Assembly: GCF_014646335.1 (NCBI RefSeq)
Contig: NZ_BMNG01000014.1
Coordinates: 62,001-126,000 of the forward strand
Source: Streptomyces lasiicapitis
GTDB taxonomy: Bacteria > Actinomycetota > Actinomycetes > Streptomycetales > Streptomycetaceae
Reading direction: 5' to 3'
DNA length: 64,000 nt
In this document: one piece after another, positions 33,933-40,588 of the stretch
How the letters are laid out: every line of letters starts with the position of its first letter
How positions within the stretch are numbered: the stretch's first letter is position 1
Translations under genes and position numbers: made by a program
Notes under the pieces: generated by a model
Told to the model about the DNA's origin: nothing
What the model saw: only the letters and a program-made list of their open reading frames with translations
The model's database searches: none

Positions 33933-36900
33933 ATGGCGCGACGTACCACCCCAAGCTCGACGGGTCCGCGGAACCGGACGCCTCAGCCCCTGCCGGGGCG
34001 TCGGCGCTCGGCAGGGGACTTCGTCAAGGCGTTCATCGCCTTCGTGGCCCTCGCCGCGCTGGTCTTCGGCGTGCCCGGTGCCCTCGCGTACTTCGTGGGG
34101 TGGCCGCTGCCCGGCGGGGCGCCGTCGATGGACTGGCTGCAGCAGGAGATCACCGTCGGCACGTTCATCAACGTGCTGACCGTCGTGGTCTGGCTGGCCT
34201 GGGCGCAGTTCACCGCGTGCGTGCTCGTCGAGGTGAAGGCGGCGCTGTCCGGCGTCGGCATGCCGGGGCGGGTGCCGGGGGCCGGACCGAGCCAGGTGCT
34301 CGCGCGCCAGCTCGTCGCGGCGCTGCTGCTCGTGGGTGCCACGGCGGCCAGCTTCGCGCCGGGGCTCTCGCAGTTCGGGCAGTCCCTGGAGGGCAACCAG
34401 AAGCCGGCCGCGGCCAGCGCGCAGCAGACACCCGGCGTGTTCGGCCAGGACCAGCAGTCCGCGGCGGCGAGTGCCGCGGCCGCCCTCGCCGAGCAGGCGG
34501 GCCAGGCCGGGGCCAAGGCGGGCACGGGGCAGGACGGGGACACGAAGTTCTACCGCATCCAGCCCCCGGAGGGCCGCCACCACGACTCCCTGTGGGAGAT
34601 AGCGGAGCGCCACCTCGGCGACGGGCGGCGGTACAAGGAGATCTACCAGCTCAACAAGGACCGTGAGCAGCCCGACGGTTCGCGCCTGTCCGAGGCCAGC
34701 CTGATCCGGCCCGGCTGGATCATGGAGATGCCCGCCGACGCCCACGGCGGCGAACTGGTGGAGATGCCCGACGAGGCCCCCAAGGTGTCGGAGGAAGTGC
34801 GCGAGCAGATCTCCGACTACGCCAAGACGGGGGACCAGCGCCAGGGCGGCGGCGCCCAGGAGAGCGGCAACGACCGCCAGGGCGGCGGCGGTTCCGTCGA
34901 CCGGGACACGACGCACATCACGATTCCCGAGCAGCGGCCCGACGGCGGGGCGCGGGGTGACGGGCAGGACCGACAGGGCGGCCAGGGCGACGGCAAGGAG
35001 ACCGGCCGGGAGAGCGGTACGCCCGCCGCGGCCGAGTCCGACGACTCCGGCTTCGGGCTGCCCGAGGCGCTCATCGGGGCGCCGCTGCTCGCCGCCGGAC
35101 TTCTCGGCGCCCTCGGCAGGCGCCGACGGCACGCGCTGTGGCAGTCGGCGATGGGCGCCGTCGGCCTGCGTCGCGGCATGGAGCCGCCGACGCCGACCGG
35201 CTCCGCGGCCGACGCCCAGGACGCCCTGCTCGTGGGCGCCGACCCCGAGGGCGTCCGCCTCCTGGACCGCTCCCTGCGCGGCCTCGCCGCCGCGCTCACG
35301 GAGGAGTCCCGCCCGCTGCCGACGGTGTACGCGGCCTGGCTCAGCAACGGCGACCTGCACCTCCAGCTCGCCCAGCCGTCCGGACGCCCGCCCGCGCCCT
35401 GGCAGTTGGGCCAGGACGAGACCTTCTGGATGCTCGCCCGCACGGACGCCGGGCGGTACGAGGACGTGGACACCGCCGCGCCCTACCCCGGCCTGGTCTG
35501 CCTCGGCACCATGGACGACTCGCGGCTGCTGCTCAACCTGGAGGCCGTGCCCGGCATCGTGTCGCTCGCCGGCACCGAGGCCGACCGGGCGGCCGTGTTC
35601 GCGTCCGTCGCCGCCGAACTGGCCACCAACGGCTGGTCGGACCGCATGACGATCACCCTCGTCGGCTTCGGCGACGACCTCACGCCGCTCGCGCCGAACC
35701 GGCTGCGCCACCTCGAGGACGTCGACGCGCTCATCGAGACGATGGAGGCAGAGACCCGGCAGCGCCGTGGCGCGCTCGGCGCGGCAGGACACGACTCGGT
35801 GCTCACCGGCCGCACAGGACCGGCCCAGCACACCCGCTGGGCCCCGCACCTGGTGCTGCTCGCGGCCCAGCCGAGCGCTGCCGACGCCGTCAAGCTCGCC
35901 GAGCTGGCCGCCGACGCGAGCCGCCTCGGCATCGGCTACCTGGTCGGTTCCGAGTCCGGCGACCTGCCCGGTGCCGCCTGGGAGATGCAGATCACCGGCG
36001 AGGGCAAGCTGCTCGCCCCGCTGCTCGGCCTCGAACTTCAGGCGCAGCGGCTGCCGGACGCGCTGCGGCGCGCGGTGGTCGAGCTGTTCGTCGACGCCGA
36101 CCCGCGGCCCGGGGGAGGCGGCGACGGCTCGGACGGCGGGCCCGCGTCCGCGCCGCCGTTCCTGGTGGACGTCACCGAGCAGGGACGGCCCGCGGTGTAC
36201 GCACGCCTTGTCGGCTCCTACGAGATCATCGGCCTGGAGACCCCGGACGGCGAGCGCAGCCCGCTCCTGCACGAGGCGCTCGCGCTGCTGCTGCTCCACC
36301 GCGAAGGGGTGCACCCGCGGGTGCTCGCCTCCGCGCTGTGGCCGCGCGGGGTCACCGACGACGTGCGCGACGCCCTCCTCGACCGGCTGCGGGACTGGCT
36401 CGGCAGCGAGCCCGACGGCTCGCCCCGGCTGCGGGCCGACGGGACCGGCCGCCTCAAGCTCGCCAAGTCCGTGGTGTCCGACCTGGACGTGCTGCGGTCG
36501 CTGTACCACGAGGCGACGCAGGGCCGCGGATCCGGCAACCGTGCCGTGCGCGGGCGGATGCTCACGGACGCGCTGGTGCTCGTGCGGGGTCCGCTGCTCG
36601 CGGACCGGCCGCAGGGGCGGTACGGCTGGCTCACGCACGAGATCGTCGACGCCCAACTCCCGCTCCTCGTCGCGGACATCGGGCTCGCGCTGTCCGAGTT
36701 CCACCTGGAGAAGGACCGGGCCGAGAAGGCGATGGAGGCGCTGAACGCGGCGCTCGGATCCGCGCCGGGCGACGAGCGGCTCTGGAACGAGCTGCTGCGG
36801 GCGACGCACGCCGTGGGGGACCCCGCGCGCTTGCGGACACTCGCCGCGGACCTGGTCGCCCGCAGCGGCGCCCGCGGGCTGCCGCCGCGCACGGAGGCCC

Positions 36901-36956
36901 TGCTCGACGAGCTGCTGCCCGCGTGGCGGGCGGGGGCCGCGTCGTCGGCCGGATGA
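33933..36956 (+). CDS. Membrane LysM protein with C-terminal BTAD-type domain, 1007 aa
   Basis: A 1007-residue protein. Three membrane helices lie near 32-56, 76-98 and 122-142. They are followed by a Gln/Ala-rich linker and a LysM-like domain at about 205-268 (FYRIQPPEGRHHDSLWEIAERHLGDG). A Gly/Gln/Asp linker and a hydrophobic segment near 372-392 come next. The cytoplasmic half of ~600 residues ends in a winged-helix plus BTAD-like region (ALALLLLHREGVHPRVLASALWP, LHEATQGRG-like helices and TPR-like DERLWNELLRATHAVG). It lies in the Tad locus before the prepilin peptidase. It could link the cell wall to a cytoplasmic response; that is inference. Confidence 0.78.
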   Translation: MARRTTPSSTGPRNRTPQPLPGRRRSAGDFVKAFIAFVALAALVFGVPGALAYFVGWPLPGGAPSMDWLQQEITVGTFINVLTVVVWLAWAQFTACVLVEVKAALSGVGMPGRVPGAGPSQVLARQLVAALLLVGATAASFAPGLSQFGQSLEGNQKPAAASAQQTPGVFGQDQQSAAASAAAALAEQAGQAGAKAGTGQDGDTKFYRIQPPEGRHHDSLWEIAERHLGDGRRYKEIYQLNKDREQPDGSRLSEASLIRPGWIMEMPADAHGGELVEMPDEAPKVSEEVREQISDYAKTGDQRQGGGAQESGNDRQGGGGSVDRDTTHITIPEQRPDGGARGDGQDRQGGQGDGKETGRESGTPAAAESDDSGFGLPEALIGAPLLAAGLLGALGRRRRHALWQSAMGAVGLRRGMEPPTPTGSAADAQDALLVGADPEGVRLLDRSLRGLAAALTEESRPLPTVYAAWLSNGDLHLQLAQPSGRPPAPWQLGQDETFWMLARTDAGRYEDVDTAAPYPGLVCLGTMDDSRLLLNLEAVPGIVSLAGTEADRAAVFASVAAELATNGWSDRMTITLVGFGDDLTPLAPNRLRHLEDVDALIETMEAETRQRRGALGAAGHDSVLTGRTGPAQHTRWAPHLVLLAAQPSAADAVKLAELAADASRLGIGYLVGSESGDLPGAAWEMQITGEGKLLAPLLGLELQAQRLPDALRRAVVELFVDADPRPGGGGDGSDGGPASAPPFLVDVTEQGRPAVYARLVGSYEIIGLETPDGERSPLLHEALALLLLHREGVHPRVLASALWPRGVTDDVRDALLDRLRDWLGSEPDGSPRLRADGTGRLKLAKSVVSDLDVLRSLYHEATQGRGSGNRAVRGRMLTDALVLVRGPLLADRPQGRYGWLTHEIVDAQLPLLVADIGLALSEFHLEKDRAEKAMEALNAALGSAPGDERLWNELLRATHAVGDPARLRTLAADLVARSGARGLPPRTEALLDELLPAWRAGAASSAG

Positions 36957-37015
36957 CACCGCCCCCGCGCCCGACCCTGCCCGTCTGAACGTACGAACCC
37001 GAACCGGAGCACACC

Positions 37016-37744
37016 GTGCAGCAGACCCTGATCACCCTCGGGGCCGCCCTCCTGGGCGCCGCCGCGGGCCTGCTGCTGCCCCGCGCCGCGTACCGCTTCT
37101 CCGCCCCGGCCGGAGAGCCCTGGCACACCCGCTGCCCGGACGGCGAGCACGAGGTCAAGGGCTGGCTCGGCGGCCACAACGAGTGCCCGGACGGCAGCCG
37201 GTACGGGCCACGGGCCGTGACGCTCGCGCTGGTCACGGCCGCGGCCTGCGCCTGGCTCGCGGCCGCCACGGGCCCCCGGCCGGAACTCGCGGTGTGGCTG
37301 CTCCTGACCCCGCCCGCCGTCGTCCTCGCGGTCGTCGACTTCGCCGTGATGCGGCTGCCGGACGTGCTTACGCTGCCGATGGCGGCCGTCGCCGTCGCGC
37401 TGCTCGGGGTGGCCGCGGTGCTTCCGGAGCAGGGCGGCTCCTGGACGACGGCGCTGCTCGGCGCCCTGATCCTGAGCGGCGGGTACTTCGTGCTGTTCCT
37501 GATCAACCCCAACGGCATGGCGTTCGGCGACGTCAAGCTCGCGCTGGCGCTCGGCGCGGCACTCGGCTGGTACGGCTGGGGCTTCCTGCTGCTCGGCACG
37601 TTCGCGGGCTTCTTGTTCGCGGCGGTGTACGGGGGCTGGCTCGTCGTGGTCCGCAAGGCGGGCCGCAGGACGGCGATCGCGTTCGGCCCGTTCCTGCTCG
37701 CCGGGGCGTTCGCCGGGGTCCTGCTGGGGGCGTACGCGGCGTGA
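37016..37744 (+). CDS. A24-family prepilin peptidase (TadV/CpaA type)
   Basis: A 242-residue polytopic membrane protease with about seven hydrophobic segments. The two catalytic aspartates are likely those in VVDFAVMRLPD and AFGDVKLA. The N-terminal loop has two CPDG motifs (RCPDGEHEV, ECPDGSRY) in the place of the CxxC pairs of PilD. It should cleave the Flp and TadE-type leaders. It has a GTG start and is the last gene of the Tad locus. Confidence 0.88.
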   Translation: MQQTLITLGAALLGAAAGLLLPRAAYRFSAPAGEPWHTRCPDGEHEVKGWLGGHNECPDGSRYGPRAVTLALVTAAACAWLAAATGPRPELAVWLLLTPPAVVLAVVDFAVMRLPDVLTLPMAAVAVALLGVAAVLPEQGGSWTTALLGALILSGGYFVLFLINPNGMAFGDVKLALALGAALGWYGWGFLLLGTFAGFLFAAVYGGWLVVVRKAGRRTAIAFGPFLLAGAFAGVLLGAYAA

Positions 37745-37811
37745 GTGAAGGCCTGGCGTAGGCTGAAGAGGTTCCGCGCTCCGCTGTCTGGACCTTACGA
37801 AAGGCGCCCCG

Positions 37812-39011
37812 GTGACCGAGAAGGCCGACCTCCAGTCCGTCCTCGACCGAGCCGCCGACGGCGGGCGGATCAGCGCCGAAGAGGCGCTCGACCTGTACCG
37901 CGACGCCCCGCTGCACGCCCTCGGCGCCGCCGCCGACGCCGTCCGCCGCCGCCGGTACGCGGGGGTCGAGCACATCGCGACGTACATCATCGAGCGGAAC
38001 ATCAACTACACGAACGTCTGTGTGACGGCGTGCAAGTTCTGTGCCTTCTACGCCGCCCCGAAGGACACCAAGAAGGGCTGGACGCGCGACCTCGACGACA
38101 TCCTGCGCCGCTGCGCGGAGACGGTCGAGCTCGGCGGCACGCAGATCATGTTCCAGGGCGGGCACCACCCGGACTTCGGCGTGGAGTACTACGAGAAGCA
38201 CTTCAGCGCCATCAAGAAGGACTTCCCGCAGCTGGTCATCCACTCCCTCGGCGCGTCCGAGGTCGAGCACATGGCCCGCATCTCCAAGGTCTCCGTCGAG
38301 GAGGCGATCCAGCGGATCAACACCGCCGGGCTCGACTCCTTCGCGGGCGCGGGCGCGGAGCTGCTGCCCGAGCGCCCCCGCAAGGCCATCGCCCCGCTCA
38401 AGGAGTCCGGCGAGCGCTGGCTGGAGATCATGGAGACGGCGCACAACCTGGGCGTGGAGTCGACGTCCACGATGCTCATGGGCACCGGCGAGACGAACGC
38501 CGAGCGCATCGAGCACCTGCGCATGATCCGCGACGTACAGGACCGGACGGGCGGTTTCCGCGCCTTCATCCCGTACACGTACCAGCCCGAGAACAACCAC
38601 CTCAAGGGCCGCACGCAGGCCTCGGTCTTCGAGTACCTGCGCATGATCGCGATCGCCCGGATCTTCCTCGACAACGTCGCGCACATCCAGGGTTCCTGGC
38701 TGACCACCGGCAAGGAGGCCGGCCAGCTCACCCTGCACTACGGCGCGGACGACCTCGGCTCGGTGATGCTGGAGGAGAACGTGGTCTCCTCGGCCGGCGC
38801 CAAGCACCGCTCCAACCTGGCCGAGATGATCGACATGATCCGTACGGCGGACCGGGTCCCGGCCCAGCGCGCCACGACGTACGAGCACCTCGCCGTGCAC
38901 GACGACCCGGCGAACGACCCGGTCGACGAGCGCGTCGCCTCGCACATCTCCTCCACCGCGATCGAGGGCGGCACGGCCCACCCGGAGCTCAAGCTCCTCT
39001 CCGCGAACTAG
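37812..39011 (+). CDS. mqnC: Cyclic dehypoxanthinyl futalosine synthase MqnC
   Basis: A 399-residue radical SAM enzyme. The cluster motif is CVTACKFC (CxxxCxxC), followed by GGTQIMFQGGHHPD, a substrate-site loop typical of MqnC, and IPYTYQPENNHL. It cyclises dehypoxanthine futalosine in menaquinone biosynthesis. It has a GTG start, and a -10-like TAGGCT near 37758 suggests its own promoter. It is the partner of mqnA. Confidence 0.95.
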   Translation: MTEKADLQSVLDRAADGGRISAEEALDLYRDAPLHALGAAADAVRRRRYAGVEHIATYIIERNINYTNVCVTACKFCAFYAAPKDTKKGWTRDLDDILRRCAETVELGGTQIMFQGGHHPDFGVEYYEKHFSAIKKDFPQLVIHSLGASEVEHMARISKVSVEEAIQRINTAGLDSFAGAGAELLPERPRKAIAPLKESGERWLEIMETAHNLGVESTSTMLMGTGETNAERIEHLRMIRDVQDRTGGFRAFIPYTYQPENNHLKGRTQASVFEYLRMIAIARIFLDNVAHIQGSWLTTGKEAGQLTLHYGADDLGSVMLEENVVSSAGAKHRSNLAEMIDMIRTADRVPAQRATTYEHLAVHDDPANDPVDERVASHISSTAIEGGTAHPELKLLSAN

Positions 39012-39026
39012 CCGGCCCCCGCCGCT

Positions 39027-39569
39027 TTGCTGACACTCCACCGCGTACGCGGCGTCACGGCCGCCGACGGCACGATCGCCCTGGGCCACGCGGTCGTGGT
39101 CGACGGCGCCCGCTTCGCGGCGATCGCTCCGTACGAGGACCTGCTGGCGACATACGGAGACCGGGCCCGGGTCCGCGACTGGGCAGACGGAACCCTGACC
39201 CCCGGCCGCTACGAGCCGAACGCGGTGGCCCTCCTGGAGTCCACGTACTGGCCGGACCCCCGGGAGTCCGAGGCCCTCGGCACCGAGCCCCTGACCGGCC
39301 CCGCCCTCGCGGCCCTGGACATGCCGGACACCCGCTGGGGCGCGAGCGCGAGGCGGGGCGTCCAACGCCTGCTGGCAGCGGGCACCACCGCCTTGGCGGG
39401 CCCGTTCACCCACCCTGCGGTCCGCACCGCCGTCGCGCGCTCGGGGCTGAGGGACTGCCCGGTCGCCCCGCCCGTGCCCGGGGGAGGAGCGGACTTCGCC
39501 GTGCTGACCCCGGACGGCACTTGCCTGGCAACGGCGATCGCCGGCCGCCTGCTGTTCCGCCGCCGCTGA
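39027..39569 (+). CDS. Amidohydrolase-like protein lacking the metal-binding barrel, 180 aa
   Basis: A 180-residue protein with a probable TTG start. The N-terminus (LHRVRGVTAADG ... VVVDGARFAAIAPYEDL) matches the beta-sandwich of imidazolonepropionase-type amidohydrolases. The usual PGFxDxHxH motif is replaced by LTPGRYEPNA. The C-terminus (GADFAVLTPDGTCLATAIAG, then RLLFRR) matches the closing strands of the same sandwich. The TIM barrel with its His ligands is almost entirely missing, so catalysis is unlikely. It is 15 bp after mqnC and before menG, so a link to menaquinone synthesis is possible. Confidence 0.65.
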   Translation: MLTLHRVRGVTAADGTIALGHAVVVDGARFAAIAPYEDLLATYGDRARVRDWADGTLTPGRYEPNAVALLESTYWPDPRESEALGTEPLTGPALAALDMPDTRWGASARRGVQRLLAAGTTALAGPFTHPAVRTAVARSGLRDCPVAPPVPGGGADFAVLTPDGTCLATAIAGRLLFRRR

Positions 39570-39595
39570 CGGCACCAATACGCTCCCCGAGGCAG

Positions 39596-39632
39596 GCGCC
39601 CCTTAAGGGGCGCGGGGAACTGCGCGAGCAAC
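39596..39632. repeat. Dispersed Streptomyces intergenic element (GGGGCGCGGGGAACTGCGCG type)
   Basis: The segment starts with the 18-bp palindrome GCGCCCCTTAAGGGGCGC (39596-39613) and continues GGGGAACTGCGCGAGCAACC. From memory it is a very common Streptomyces intergenic element. It lies in the 177-bp gap between the amidohydrolase-like gene and menG, where the palindrome could also act as a terminator. Confidence 0.65.
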
Positions 39633-39746
39633 CAAGAACAACCCGCGCCCGCCAGCAAACATCACAAGGCAGACGCTCCCGCGAAGAGCCCGCCGCAGGC
39701 GAAGGCCCCGGCCAAGGAAGAAGACCGGCCTGACACAATAGGCCGG

Positions 39747-40442
39747 GTGACCCGAGCCTCCCTGGACAAGCAGCCGCACGAAGTCGCCTCCATGTTCGAC
39801 GACGTCGCGGAACGGTACGACCTGACCAACGACGTGATCTCGCTCGGCCAGGCCAGGCTCTGGCGCAAGGCGGTCGCGCAGGCGGTAGACGCGAGGCCGG
39901 CGCAGAAGGTCCTGGACCTGGCCGCGGGCACGGCCACGTCGTCGCAGCCCTTCGCGCAGGCGGGCGCGTACGTCGTGCCGTGCGACTTCTCGCTCGGGAT
40001 GCTGAGCGTGGGCAAGCAGCGCCACCCCTGGATGCCGTTCACGGCGGGCGACGCGATGAGGCTGCCGTTCAAGGACGACACGTTCGACGCGGTCACGATC
40101 TCCTTCGGCCTGCGCAACGTGCAGGACACGGACGCGGCGCTGCGCGAGATGTACCGGGTGACGCGGCCCGGCGGACGCGTGGTGATCTGCGAGTTCTCGG
40201 AGCCGACGTGGGGGCCGTTCCGCACCGTCTACATCGAGTACTTGATGCGCGCGCTGCCGCCCGTCGCGCGGACGGTCTGCTCCAACCCGGACGCGTACGT
40301 CTACCTCGCGGAGTCCATCCGTTCGTGGCCGAACCAGCCGGAGCTCGCCGCGCGGCTGCAGGGTGCGGGCTGGTCGAAGGTGGCCTACCGGAACCTGACC
40401 GGCGGAGTGGTCGCGCTGCACCGGGGGTTCAAGGCGAACTAG
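39747..40442 (+). CDS. menG: Demethylmenaquinone methyltransferase MenG/UbiE
   Basis: A 231-residue SAM-dependent methyltransferase. MFDDVAERYDLTNDVISLG and VLDLAAGTATSSQPFAQAG (SAM site) are family motifs, as is GLRNVQDTDAALREMYRVTRPGG. It methylates demethylmenaquinone to menaquinone. The GTG has no ribosome site, and an ACAATA -10-like box ends 7 bp upstream, so leaderless expression is likely. Confidence 0.93.
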   Translation: MTRASLDKQPHEVASMFDDVAERYDLTNDVISLGQARLWRKAVAQAVDARPAQKVLDLAAGTATSSQPFAQAGAYVVPCDFSLGMLSVGKQRHPWMPFTAGDAMRLPFKDDTFDAVTISFGLRNVQDTDAALREMYRVTRPGGRVVICEFSEPTWGPFRTVYIEYLMRALPPVARTVCSNPDAYVYLAESIRSWPNQPELAARLQGAGWSKVAYRNLTGGVVALHRGFKAN

Positions 40443-40502
40443 CCTCTTCGCCAGGGAGTTGACGGGAACCGTTTGCCGGAGAAGATGTGTCAGTTGATAT
40501 GT

Positions 40503-40526
40503 CCCGGCCACTTGCCGTGGTCGGGG
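40503..40526. terminator. Hairpin after menG
   Basis: CCCGGCCAC (40503-40511) pairs with GTGGTCGGG (40517-40525) across a 5-nt loop with one G-T pair. It lies 60 bp after menG. Confidence 0.4.
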
Positions 40527-40588
40527 CGTGACGGTCGGCACACGCTGATCACGTCCCCTGATACATCTCCCCATAACGGAGCGTCCCG

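Noticed and set aside
33285..36959. A 1224-codon open frame on the minus strand
   Set aside because: It is antisense to the tadG-like and LysM/BTAD genes, with Arg/Gly/Val-rich translation and no recognisable domain.
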